A stretch of 37,509 bases of DNA from Nitrososphaerota archaeon (lineage in GTDB: Archaea; Thermoproteota; Nitrososphaeria_A; Caldarchaeales; JAVZCJ01). The stretch covers positions 1-37,509 of the forward strand of contig JAWAZL010000015.1 of assembly GCA_038817485.1 (NCBI GenBank). Direction: 5' to 3'. The position numbers and the translations under genes are program-made. The notes beneath the pieces are model-generated. The model saw nothing but the letters and a program-made list of their open reading frames with translations. It did no database searches and had not been told where the DNA came from. Positions 1-7,758 of this stretch are shown piece by piece; within the stretch, counting starts at the first letter, position 1; each line of letters starts with the position of its first letter.

Positions 1-1
1 T

Positions 2-271
2 ACATTCTTTGACGCTTATTCGCTTGAAGATAAAATCTATATTGCACAACAACTTTTACCTGCAATTTACATAAATGACGCTTTAAAATATTTGATGAGG
101 ATTAAAAAAATACATGGAATAAATGATTTTGATCTCGAATTTATTGAGAGGGAAAAAGCTTTCACTATTCCTTATGAAAATTTTGATGAAGGAAAGAACT
201 GGCTATTTGATAAAGAGAAAACTCTTAAGGAACTATTACAACTACTTCTAAGATTTTTAGACAACAAGTAA
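2..271 (+). CDS. C-terminal part of an unrecognised protein (truncated by window edge)
   Basis: An open frame runs from the first bases to a TAA at 269-271, giving 89 residues with no stop. Its start lies outside the window. The visible part is helical and charged, with acidic and aromatic stretches (LEDKIYIAQQLLPAIYIND near the front, then DFDLEFIEREKAF) and a leucine-rich tail ending RFLDNK. There is no membrane segment, cysteine cluster or motif I can assign, so I do not name a family. Amino-acid composition and codon use match the neighbours, which supports real coding. It converges on the small leftward gene that follows 19 bp later. Confidence 0.6.
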   Translation, partial: TFFDAYSLEDKIYIAQQLLPAIYINDALKYLMRIKKIHGINDFDLEFIEREKAFTIPYENFDEGKNWLFDKEKTLKELLQLLLRFLDNK

Positions 272-290
272 TGTAAGATCTAAAGCAAAT

Positions 291-434
291 CTAACGACGT
301 GGTATTCCTCCGCCAGGAATCTCTGGTCCTGCAAGTACACCAGGTACGACAAAGTTCAAAGCAAGTAGTAGTAATAATGTTGCACTAATACTTATTACTA
401 TATTTAATAATCTTATTTTATTTGCTCTTGACAC
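291..434 (-). CDS. 47-aa putative exported or membrane-anchored small peptide
   Basis: A GTG start at 434 is preceded by a Shine-Dalgarno-like GGTGA about 7 nt upstream, and a TATA box lies at the expected distance (470-477), so this small frame has full expression signals. The peptide has a basic N-terminus (SRANKIR), a hydrophobic stretch of about 20 residues (LLNIVISISATLLLLLALNF), and a short polar Pro/Gly-rich tail ending GPEIPGGGIPRR. That is the layout of a signal peptide or anchor plus a roughly 15-residue external tail. A signal-peptidase-like site (VLAG) follows the hydrophobic core, so cleavage could release about 13 residues. I recognise no family. It could also be a one-helix membrane protein. 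It is not in an operon: the next leftward gene upstream ends at 662. Confidence 0.55.
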   Translation of the reverse strand: MSRANKIRLLNIVISISATLLLLLALNFVVPGVLAGPEIPGGGIPRR

Positions 435-469
435 TCTCTTTTCACCTATAGAAAATATACTTTAAAAAC

Positions 470-477
470 TATATAAA
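470..477 (-). promoter_or_regulatory. TATA box for the 47-aa peptide gene
   Basis: On the minus strand this reads TTTATATA, an archaeal box A. A start site about 25 nt downstream would fall near 447, leaving a leader of about 13 nt that contains the GGTGA ribosome site. Confidence 0.5.
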
Positions 478-661
478 TTTTTCGTTTTTTGTAAAGAAAA
501 ACAATATTTTTTAAAAATTCGGAAATATGCATTTAGAATAAAATGTATTTATTTGAAATAAAATATAGAAAATTTTTCATAAAGTTCTATAATCTTTTTA
601 ATTTTATACGATAGATAAAATGAAAAACTTTAATTTAAAATTTTTTATTATTCTAAAAAAT

Positions 662-1348
662 TTAAATTAAAGTTTTAATTGTTTTTCTAACTTCTTCAAA
701 ACCTCCTTTTTTCATTGCCTCGATTATTTTCAATGCTTTTTGAAAATCTATTTTTTTAAAATCTTTTCCAGTAGCTTCTTTTAATATGTTTAAAGCACCT
801 TTAATTATTTCTCCATTAAAATATGAATCTGCATAATCTGCTAGAAAAACTATTAATGCTTCAATTCTTTTAGGTTTAACTAACCCATATTCTCCATGAG
901 AAGCAGCCACAATATGAGTTTCTTCGATTGAAAAACCTTTTGAAAGCATTTCAGAAACTATCAAAAATTGATGGTCAAGTAATTGACCTATTTTAGAAGA
1001 TGCGTAAGAACCATTTTCTTTAATAAAATAAGTTAATGGTTTAAATAAATCATGAAGCAATGTTCCACATAAAACTAAATCTTTTGAAACTTTTATACCA
1101 TATATTTTCTTAAAAATTTTTGAAAGAGCTAAACCTATCTCTGTTGTGCTAATAACATGTTGTATAAGCCCTTTTGGATAACTATGATGATAATATTTTG
1201 CTGCAGGAGATTCATATAAATTTAATTCTAATAATGGATTATTGATCAATGAAATTATTGTTTTAATAATTCTTCTTCTTAAATTTTTATTAGAAATCAT
1301 TTTAATGTATTTTTTCCATTCTTTTGGAACTTTTTCTTTTTTATTCAT
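662..1348 (-). CDS. HD-domain metal-dependent phosphohydrolase (YhaM-like HD core)
   Basis: A 228-aa soluble protein with a full set of HD-superfamily ligands: H64 in a YPKGLIQHV segment, the HD pair H99-D100 in LLHDLFKP, H126, H151 in AASHGEYG, and D171 in DYADSYF. The YHHSYPKGLIQH pattern resembles the HD domain of YhaM-type 3'-5' exoribonucleases, but there is no N-terminal OB nucleic-acid-binding domain here, so RNA is not assured as substrate. HD enzymes use one or two metals to hydrolyse phosphoesters, often of nucleotides. It is monocistronic and divergent from the 55-aa gene at 1453. ATG at 1348 is the only good start. The HD class is secure; the substrate is unknown. Confidence 0.8.
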   Translation of the reverse strand: MNKKEKVPKEWKKYIKMISNKNLRRRIIKTIISLINNPLLELNLYESPAAKYYHHSYPKGLIQHVISTTEIGLALSKIFKKIYGIKVSKDLVLCGTLLHDLFKPLTYFIKENGSYASSKIGQLLDHQFLIVSEMLSKGFSIEETHIVAASHGEYGLVKPKRIEALIVFLADYADSYFNGEIIKGALNILKEATGKDFKKIDFQKALKIIEAMKKGGFEEVRKTIKTLI

Positions 1349-1452
1349 TCTTAAATTACCTTAAATATATTTTATTCTTTAAAAAGAATGTTTATAATCT
1401 TTTTTAGAAAAAATTTATATTTAATTAATTTTTTATTTATAATGATGTAAAA

Positions 1453-1620
1453 ATGAGTTTTATTAAAAAATTATTTTCTAAAAAAGAAAAGGAGCCTGTA
1501 AAAGAAATTGAAAGGTATTGGATAGATACTCCATATGGAAGAGTATTAGTTATAAGATACTCGAATGGAAAAATTGAAAAGAGAGGACCACCAGAAGCTG
1601 TAAGATGGACTGGTGGATAA
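1453..1620 (+). CDS. 55-aa unknown small protein
   Basis: An ATG at 1453 opens a 55-codon frame ending TAA at 1620. The N-terminal 22 residues are lysine/glutamate rich (FIKKLFSKKEKEPVKEIERY). The rest reads like a compact beta domain with conserved-looking aromatic and glycine positions: YWIDTPYGRVLVIRYSNG, then KRGPPEAVRWTGG. An AT-rich TATA-like TTTATATT lies about 43 nt upstream of the start, and no strong Shine-Dalgarno is seen. The downstream topA is convergent. I do not know the family. The non-repetitive, balanced composition argues for a real gene, possibly a small DNA- or RNA-binding protein; that last point is a guess. Confidence 0.6.
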   Translation: MSFIKKLFSKKEKEPVKEIERYWIDTPYGRVLVIRYSNGKIEKRGPPEAVRWTGG

Positions 1621-1687
1621 TCAAATAGAATTAAATTAAATCACTTAAGAATTTTAAAATAATTAAGAAAAATGCTTAGTTATACTC

Positions 1688-3793
1688 TTAAATTTTATTA
1701 TTTTTCCACTCTATCTTTGTTGGACAAGAAATAGATAAACACATTTGAAATGGTCTTTTTCCTTTTCTAAAAATTTTAATTATAGGTGTTCCACATTTCT
1801 CGCATATCTTTCCAGTTTTCTCAATTTTTGAAGCTAATGGTAATGGATAAGAATTTTTGCAATTTGGATAATTACTGCATCCAATAAATATCTTTCCAGT
1901 TTTTCTAGATTTTATTATTCTAAGATCCCCACCACATTTGCATTTCCCAATTTTTCTCTCTTCTTCCCATGCTTCAATTAATCCTTTTGAAAGTTCTTTA
2001 CTTATTTTATCTTCATTTTTCTTAAATTCTTCTAATATTTCTTTTAGAGTTTTCTTTGCTTCCTCAATAACTTCTTGTCTATTTTTCTTCCTTTCATAAA
2101 CTAAATTCATTTGTTGTTCAAAATATCTTGTTAATTCTTCTGAAAGAATTCTAGGTGAGAATTTTTCTAAAGTTTTTACTACAGCTTCTCCAAGTTTTGT
2201 TACTTGAATACTTTTTCCAAAAATATATTTTCTTTCATAAAGGGTTTCTAGAATTTCTGCTCTAGTAGCGCGTGTTCCAAGATTTCTAGCTTCCATTTCT
2301 TTAATAATTGAGCCTTGTGAATATCTTCCAGGAGGCTGAGTTTCTTTTAATATTTCTTCCAATTTTAAAGCTTTAATTACTTGGCCAATTCTCAATTCTG
2401 GCAAAACTTGTTCTTCTATTTTCATATATGGTTCGTAAATTTTTATCCATCCATGTTCAATAATTCTCTTACCAGTAATTATAAAATCATAACCGTTTAC
2501 ATCAAATACTACATTCATACTTTCCTTTATGGCTTCATCTTCAAATGTTGCTAAAGTTCTCCTTACTATTAAATCATAAATCTTCTTTTGTTGTTGAGTT
2601 AACTTGCTTAAATCTGGAACTTCCCATGTAGGTATTATAGCATAATGTGCAGGATCTTCCTGAGTTCCTTCTTTTGGTATTATTTTTTGCTTCTTTAATA
2701 TTTCTTTTACGAATTTTTCATATGGCTTAAGTATTTCTAATGCTTTCAATAATTTTTCATAATTAATTCTAGGCGGTATTTTTTGCGATGAACTCCTAGG
2801 ATAGCTAATCCAACCTTGCTGATATAGAGATTCAGCAATGGTCATAGTTTGAGTTGGAGAAAAATTAAATTGTGCATACGCTTCAGCTTGTAAGTCGGTT
2901 GTATTAAATGGTACAGGAGGAAGTTGTTTATACTTTCTTTTTTTAATATCTTTTACGATAGCATTACCATCTTTACACATTTGTAAAATTTTATCAGCTT
3001 CTTCTTTCTTCCAAATCCTTTCTTCTTTATAATTTGCAATATATTCTTTCCCATTTATGTCTAAATGTAATTTTAATTGCCAAAATGGCTTTGGTTTAAA
3101 ATTTCTTATTTCTTCTTCTTTTTCAAATAATATTCTTAAAGTTGGTGCTTGAACTCTTCCTGTAGATAAAATTGAGAAAAATTTTTTCTCATTATTTTTT
3201 AAAGAAAGAGTTAAAGCTCTCGTTAAATTTATTCCCCATAACCAATCTAATTCATGTCTAGTAAGTCCTGATTCTAATTGTCCAAAATCAAGATGTGGAA
3301 GAGCATTTTCATAAGATTCTATAATTTCATCTTTTGTTAAAGTTGAAAATTTCATTCTTTTTGCATCATTTTTATTTGCTAAAAATTTTAAAATATTTGC
3401 ACCTATTACTTCTCCTTCTATATCATAATCTGTAGCAATAATATAATCTGAATCATTCTTTAAAAAAGATTTAATAACATCAAAATATTTTTTTGAGAAT
3501 GCCGACTCTCTTCTAACTTGAAAACTTGGTTTCCATGCATAATCAAAAATAGGATAAATCCATTTTTTCTCTATAGGAGCTAAATTAAATAAATGTCCTA
3601 CAGCACATACTACAAGAAGATTTTTCCCATTTCTTATGAGTTCGTAATATGCTACCCCTTCTTCATTTTTATGAGTTTTTAATGTACCAGGCTCAGCTAA
3701 AGCTTCAGCAATTCTTTTAGCAGCATCTGGTTTTTCAGTTATTATAATGGTATAGTTATTTTTCCGTTCCATTACTCTTTTTTTAATATGCAT
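1688..3793 (-). CDS. topA: DNA topoisomerase I (type IA), archaeal
   Basis: Relaxes negatively supercoiled DNA by cutting one strand through a 5'-phosphotyrosine. The 701-aa protein starts with the Toprim domain (about residues 13-150): E20 in TEKPDAAKRIAEAL and the acidic triad D122-x-D124-x-E126 in ATDYDIEGE, the archaeal form of the bacterial ATDPDREGE. The catalytic tyrosine is Y331 in GWISYPRSSSQ. The gate region follows (GTRATRAEILE near residue 500). The tail, about 620-695, holds two four-cysteine zinc modules (CKCG...CSNYPNC and CEKCG...CLSISC). Length fits archaeal TopA; there is no helicase domain, so this is not reverse gyrase. The start could be M1 or M8 (position 3772), since the family core begins right after. 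It is divergent from the DUF401 gene and shares a TATA-like palindrome with it. Confidence 0.95.
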   Translation of the reverse strand: MHIKKRVMERKNNYTIIITEKPDAAKRIAEALAEPGTLKTHKNEEGVAYYELIRNGKNLLVVCAVGHLFNLAPIEKKWIYPIFDYAWKPSFQVRRESAFSKKYFDVIKSFLKNDSDYIIATDYDIEGEVIGANILKFLANKNDAKRMKFSTLTKDEIIESYENALPHLDFGQLESGLTRHELDWLWGINLTRALTLSLKNNEKKFFSILSTGRVQAPTLRILFEKEEEIRNFKPKPFWQLKLHLDINGKEYIANYKEERIWKKEEADKILQMCKDGNAIVKDIKKRKYKQLPPVPFNTTDLQAEAYAQFNFSPTQTMTIAESLYQQGWISYPRSSSQKIPPRINYEKLLKALEILKPYEKFVKEILKKQKIIPKEGTQEDPAHYAIIPTWEVPDLSKLTQQQKKIYDLIVRRTLATFEDEAIKESMNVVFDVNGYDFIITGKRIIEHGWIKIYEPYMKIEEQVLPELRIGQVIKALKLEEILKETQPPGRYSQGSIIKEMEARNLGTRATRAEILETLYERKYIFGKSIQVTKLGEAVVKTLEKFSPRILSEELTRYFEQQMNLVYERKKNRQEVIEEAKKTLKEILEEFKKNEDKISKELSKGLIEAWEEERKIGKCKCGGDLRIIKSRKTGKIFIGCSNYPNCKNSYPLPLASKIEKTGKICEKCGTPIIKIFRKGKRPFQMCLSISCPTKIEWKNNKI

Positions 3794-3820
3794 GTATAAA
3801 ACTTTTTCTCTATAAAAAAG

Positions 3821-3830
3821 ATTTATAAAT
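3821..3830. promoter_or_regulatory. Palindromic TATA element between topA and the DUF401 gene
   Basis: ATTTATAAAT is self-complementary, so it can be read as box A in both directions. Its centre is about 30 nt from the rightward ATG at 3856, which would give a leaderless transcript, and about 33 nt from the leftward topA ATG at 3793. One box could serve both genes; separate weaker boxes (for example TATAAAAA at 3811) are also possible. Confidence 0.4.
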
Positions 3831-3855
3831 TATTTTTAGTGGCATAATATTAAAA

Positions 3856-5046
3856 ATGTGGCAATTAATAATACTTATAGCAGCATTTATTATATTATTT
3901 ATTCTCGTAATTAAAGAAATTAATGTTGGATTAGCTTTAATAATTTCATCAATAATTTTAGGAATAACTACTTTAACATTAATGAAATTTATTCAAATTA
4001 GTATAGATACTTTAACAAATTATTTAACAATAGAATTAATTTTAACAATGACTTTCATAACTATTTTTTCATATATGTATCAAGAAACAGGAATAGTAAA
4101 AGAATTAACTGAAAGCTTGGAGAAAATAATATCGAATGAAAAATTAATAATGGCACTCATGCCTGCTATATTCGGATTGCTTCCAGTCCTTGGAGGAGCA
4201 TTATTTTCAGCTCCAATAATAGAAGATGAAGGAAAAAAAATGAATATAGATAAAGGAGTATTAGCATTCATAAATTTATGGTTTAGACATTTATTATTTT
4301 TAATATACCCTTTAGAGCAAGCATATATAATAATTATATACTTAACTGGAATCGATTTAAAAATACTTTTAATATATCAAATACCCACATTTATAGTAGC
4401 TATTTTCTCAGGTTATTTATTTGGATTAAGGAAATATAAAAGTAAAAAACATAAAATTTCTTTCAATAAATATTGGATAAAAAAATTTTTAATAGTATTT
4501 TCTCCAATATTTTTAGCAATAATTTTAAGCTTAATTGGATTGAAAATATATATTTCAATTTTAATCGGAATAATAATTTTAATATTTATGTCTAAAAATG
4601 GAATAAAATTTTTAATAAATATTATAAAAAAGAAAGAAGTTTTAGGAATGGCATTAACAGCTTTTGGAATTATGTTTTTTAGAGAAATAATGGATAAATC
4701 AAATATACTTAATTTATTATCAATTTATATTCAAACTTATAATATTTCAAGAATATTTCTTCTTATGGTTATTCCATTTTTAATAGGTTTTTGCTTAGGT
4801 GTTCCTACAGCAGCAATAGCAATAATAATTTCGATGTTATCAAAAATTATTAATTTTAATCCATTAAATTTAAGCATTATTTTTGTAAATATGTATTTAG
4901 GACATATAATGTCTCCTGTACATTTATGCGTAGCAGTAACTTGTCAATATTTTAAAGTAAATATACTGGAAGTTTATAAAAAAATGATTTTTGCAGAAAT
5001 ATTAACATTAATAGTTCCTATTTCAATGTTTTTAATAACTTTATAA
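3856..5046 (+). CDS. DUF401-family integral membrane protein, putative permease
   Basis: A 396-aa, very hydrophobic protein with about ten predicted membrane helices. It begins with a helix at residues 2-20. The region around 105-125 (LLPVLGGALFSAPIIEDEGK) carries the Gly/Pro-rich break and acidic residues typical of DUF401, and a second similar break appears near 310-325 (GFCLGVPTAAIAIIIS), suggesting an inverted-repeat fold like that of ion-transporter-superfamily permeases. A PVHLC segment near residue 355 ends the last conserved block. DUF401 has no settled substrate; gluconate, citrate or other organic-anion transport is only an analogy. It is probably leaderless from the box at 3821-3830. 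It lies in the same direction as the MgtE-like gene, but that gene has its own promoter. Confidence 0.75.
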   Translation: MWQLIILIAAFIILFILVIKEINVGLALIISSIILGITTLTLMKFIQISIDTLTNYLTIELILTMTFITIFSYMYQETGIVKELTESLEKIISNEKLIMALMPAIFGLLPVLGGALFSAPIIEDEGKKMNIDKGVLAFINLWFRHLLFLIYPLEQAYIIIIYLTGIDLKILLIYQIPTFIVAIFSGYLFGLRKYKSKKHKISFNKYWIKKFLIVFSPIFLAIILSLIGLKIYISILIGIIILIFMSKNGIKFLINIIKKKEVLGMALTAFGIMFFREIMDKSNILNLLSIYIQTYNISRIFLLMVIPFLIGFCLGVPTAAIAIIISMLSKIINFNPLNLSIIFVNMYLGHIMSPVHLCVAVTCQYFKVNILEVYKKMIFAEILTLIVPISMFLITL

Positions 5047-5097
5047 AATTAAAATTTTATTTTTTTCAATTTAGGAAAGACTTAGAAAGAGTTAAAC

Positions 5098-5105
5098 TTA
5101 TATAA
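5098..5105 (+). promoter_or_regulatory. TATA box upstream of the MgtE-like gene
   Basis: TTATATAA is preceded by purines. A start about 25 nt downstream, near 5127, would leave a leader of about 60 nt before the annotated start codon at 5189, long enough to hold the small leader frames described at 5138-5192. Confidence 0.45.
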
Positions 5106-5153
5106 TTCTTGCATCAAGTAAAACTCTAATTAATAGCATGGTGGTAATGTGAT

Positions 5154-5192
5154 ATGGGGCAACATATAATGAAAAAATTAAAGAATTTATGA
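5154..5192 (+). other. Short leader ORF overlapping the MgtE-like start codon (ATGA)
   Basis: An ATG at 5154, 8 nt after a GGTGGT that could pair with the 16S rRNA end, opens a 12-codon frame (MGQHIMKKLKNL) whose TGA at 5190-5192 overlaps the ATG at 5189, the classic coupling arrangement. A four-codon frame (MVVM) sits just before it at 5138-5152. The frame of the main gene stays open back to the TGA at 5150 and reads YNEKIKEF directly before its first Met, so the real protein might begin upstream. A -1 slip on the run of six A at 5172-5177 would join the leader to the main frame. Regulatory leader, frameshifted N-terminus and chance are all possible. Confidence 0.35.
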
Positions 5193-6373
5193 ATATCTTT
5201 TCTCAATCATTTCTTGCTCTCATATTTGATTTAGGTGGGATAATAGCAGGCGGGATAGCAATATATTCTATACCATTCTTCTCATATGCTCCATGGATTT
5301 TAATAATTTATCCATCCATACTACAAGTTAGAGGAACAATAAGTGGTATTCTATGTGGAAAAATTTCAACAAATTTACATATAGGAAATATTAAACCACA
5401 ATTTTTTAAAAATACTAAATTTTTTTATAATATATTAATTTCAACTTTTTCATTAAATATTATAGTAGGAATAATAATAGGAATTTCAGGATATATTTAT
5501 GGTTTTTTTATTTTAAGAGATACAATAATTGATTTATTTCCTATAGTTTATATTACATTATCTTCAATGATAATTTCTTCCATAATAACAATTCCAATAA
5601 CAATAACTATAGCTTTTCTTGGTTTTAAAAAAGGATTAGATCCAGATATATTAGTTTATCCTGTTTTATCAACTGTTGCAGATATAATCGTTACATCTTG
5701 CTATATTTTTTCTATATGGATATATTTTTTTAAAGAGTATGTATTTTTAAAATATTCTATTTTATTAATAATCTTAATTTCAAGCATTATTACAATTTTT
5801 TATATTATAAAAAATAAACATGAAAAAGAAATTTTAAGAACATTAAAAGAAGCAACACCATTAATAGCTTTATTGGGAATATATGGAAATTTTACAGGAA
5901 GTGTACTTTCAACATTTCGTTCAAGAATAGAAGAAAATCCAATGATTCTTATTGTTTATCCATGTTTAATAGATGGTTTAGGAGATATAGGTTCAATAAT
6001 AGGTTCTTTAACATCAACAAGACTTGTTTTAGGATATCTTAAACCAATTTTTTCAAATATAAAAAATATTTTTAAAGAAATTATTGCTGTAGAATCTTCA
6101 GCTTTTATAATACATTTATTAATGGGATTTTTAGGAGCAATGTATTTCTTAAAACAAATATTAATATTTGAAATAATAAATTTAGCAAAAATAACCATTA
6201 CTACTAATTTATTAAGCTTTTTAATAGCTGTTTTAATAGGCTATACGGTTGCTATATATAGTTTTAGATTTAAATTAGACCCGGATAATTTTGTAAATCC
6301 TATAGTAAGTGCGATTTCAGATTCTATTGCAACAATTATTTTATCATTAGTTTTATATATTTATTCTTTTTAA
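5189..6373 (+). CDS. MgtE/SLC41-like divalent cation transporter, two-repeat membrane type
   Basis: A 394-aa membrane protein made of two homologous halves, each like the MgtE membrane domain (PF01769). In half one, residues 8-60 hold LALIFDLGGIIAGG and YPSILQVRGTISGILCGKIST; near residue 150 is LDPDILVYPVLSTVADI. In half two, YGNFTGSVLSTF, YPCLIDGLGDIGSIIGSLTST and LDPDNFVNPIVSAISD repeat the pattern. The Asp in each 'ADI/SDS' segment corresponds to the ion-pathway acidic residue of MgtE. There is no cytosolic CBS or N domain, so gating must come from elsewhere; the PhoU/TrkA_C genes just downstream are the obvious candidates (archaeal COG1824 and COG3273 genes are, from memory, often neighbours). 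The substrate is probably Mg2+ or another divalent ion. The start is uncertain, see the leader ORF. Confidence 0.8.
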   Translation: MNIFSQSFLALIFDLGGIIAGGIAIYSIPFFSYAPWILIIYPSILQVRGTISGILCGKISTNLHIGNIKPQFFKNTKFFYNILISTFSLNIIVGIIIGISGYIYGFFILRDTIIDLFPIVYITLSSMIISSIITIPITITIAFLGFKKGLDPDILVYPVLSTVADIIVTSCYIFSIWIYFFKEYVFLKYSILLIILISSIITIFYIIKNKHEKEILRTLKEATPLIALLGIYGNFTGSVLSTFRSRIEENPMILIVYPCLIDGLGDIGSIIGSLTSTRLVLGYLKPIFSNIKNIFKEIIAVESSAFIIHLLMGFLGAMYFLKQILIFEIINLAKITITTNLLSFLIAVLIGYTVAIYSFRFKLDPDNFVNPIVSAISDSIATIILSLVLYIYSF

Positions 6374-6467
6374 TTTAGGATTATTATTTTGTAATTTTTA
6401 CTAGAAACTATTTTTTAGATATTAAATTAAAAAAGGAATAAGTAATTGCAATTTAAGGATTTAATGT

Positions 6468-6869
6468 TTAGACTGTTATTTGAGTTATAGTTACATTTAT
6501 TTTGGTAGTAGTAATTACAGTAGTTACTGAAACAGAAGTCACAGTTATTGTAGTAGGAACAGTAACGCTTACACTAGTTATAGTTGGAGTAGGGATAGTC
6601 ACAGTAGTAGTTATAGTTTCTGTTGTAGTTACTGGAGGGGGAGGAGAAACAGAAGTTACAGATATGGTAGTTATAGTTTCTGTTATAGTTTTTGTAATAG
6701 GAATAGTTATGCTAGTTATTGTTGGAGTGGGAATGGTTACAGTTTCTGTTACAGTAGTGTAAGGAAATAATTTTGTTTGACTAATAGAAAAATAAGCAAT
6801 TATTCCTCCAACAACTAAAATTATAATTATTAAAGCAATTAATAAATTGCTTATTCCTTTATTATTCAT
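6468..6869 (-). CDS. Thr-rich cell-surface stalk protein with type IV pilin-like N-terminus
   Basis: A 133-aa protein. Residues 1-27 (NNKGISNLLIALIIIILVVGG) resemble an archaeal class III signal: a short basic stretch, Gly-Ile/Ser at the possible prepilin peptidase site, then a single long hydrophobic helix. Residues 38-133 are almost only Thr, Val, Ile, Ser and Pro. They form two related blocks, each beginning with a TVTIPTPTITS motif, separated by a PPPP hinge at about 78. Such sequences are usually extended, O-glycosylated stalks outside the cell. Function could be a minor pilin, an S-layer anchor or a spacer. It sits on the opposite strand between the transporter gene and the PhoU-like genes, with its own start near 6869. 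The plus-strand frame over it is an artefact of the repetitive codons. Confidence 0.65.
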   Translation of the reverse strand: MNNKGISNLLIALIIIILVVGGIIAYFSISQTKLFPYTTVTETVTIPTPTITSITIPITKTITETITTISVTSVSPPPPVTTTETITTTVTIPTPTITSVSVTVPTTITVTSVSVTTVITTTKINVTITQITV

Positions 6870-7128
6870 TATTTTTCACTCTATTACTCTTTTTTTAAAA
6901 AAAAGTTAATTCCAATATATAAATTTTTTATTTTTTTAAAATTTTTAATTTTTAGAACTTATTAAAAAAATTAAGCAATCTTAGCTTAAAAAATCAATAT
7001 TATAATTGTTTACTTTTATTTTAAGAAAAAATGTTGAAACTATAGTAAGGATATCTTTAGCATTTTAATAAAAACATTTAAATATTCGATTTTTATTAAT
7101 AAAGTTAAAGGAGGAAAAATAGAGTAAA

Positions 7129-7758
7129 ATGGGCAATTCTTTAGAAGAAAATAAAAGTGAACCATTATCTTTACGTGAAATCCTTAAGAAAATGAGAGAA
7201 ACTACCGAATTAATGGTTGATATAGCTTATTCAGCTATTCTTTTTCAAGATAAAGATCTAGCTGAAGAATTGCTTGATTTAGAAAAATATATAGACCACT
7301 TAACTTATAAATTATGGGAAATTTCAGCTATTGCTATAAGAGACCCAGAAGAAGCTGAAAAAATGGCTGCAATAATAAAAGTTGGCTCTGCTGTAGATGA
7401 AATATCAAATGCATTAGCAGATGTTGTACCAATTATAGAAAGAGGACTTGAATTACATCCATTAATAGGGAGTGTTCTTGGAAAAGTTAGACACAAGCAT
7501 GGAAGAGCTAGGATATTTAAAGATTCTGTACTTGTTGGATGGAAATTGGGAAGTTTAAAATTGGAAGTAAAATTAGGTTTAGATATTATAGCTATAAAAA
7601 GAATGGATGAATGGATTATAAATCCTAGTGATGAGGAAATATTAAGAGTAAATGATTGTGTTATAGTAGAAGGTTCTGAAGTTGGAATATCGAAATTTAT
7701 TGATTTGGCCGAAGGAAGAGTAAAAGAGGTGCCAAAAAGTGAGTATGGAGAAAGTTGA
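7129..7758 (+). CDS. PhoU-like helical domain plus TrkA_C (RCK_C) domain regulator, first copy
   Basis: A 209-aa soluble protein of the COG3273 type. Residues 15-110 are amphipathic helices of a PhoU-like bundle (LREILKKMRETTELMVDIAYSAI; LAEELLDLEKYIDHL). Residues 122-200 form a TrkA_C/RCK_C domain, with VGWKLGSLKLEVKLGLDIIAIKR and the DCVIVEGSEVGI end. TrkA_C domains bind small ligands or ions and gate transporters. With the adjacent paralogue it probably forms a heteromeric regulator of the MgtE-like transporter. A strong AAAGGAGG lies at 7107-7114, unusually far (14 nt) from the ATG, but the upstream codon in this frame is a stop (TAG at 7120), so no earlier start is possible. The promoter is TTTAAATA near 7078. 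Confidence 0.85.
   Translation: MGNSLEENKSEPLSLREILKKMRETTELMVDIAYSAILFQDKDLAEELLDLEKYIDHLTYKLWEISAIAIRDPEEAEKMAAIIKVGSAVDEISNALADVVPIIERGLELHPLIGSVLGKVRHKHGRARIFKDSVLVGWKLGSLKLEVKLGLDIIAIKRMDEWIINPSDEEILRVNDCVIVEGSEVGISKFIDLAEGRVKEVPKSEYGES

Noticed and set aside
6502-6762. Plus-strand frame of Val/Thr/Gly-rich protein
   Set aside because: It is the reverse shadow of the Thr-rich stalk gene; repetitive ACN/ATN codons give open reverse frames. It has no ribosome site or initiation context of its own.
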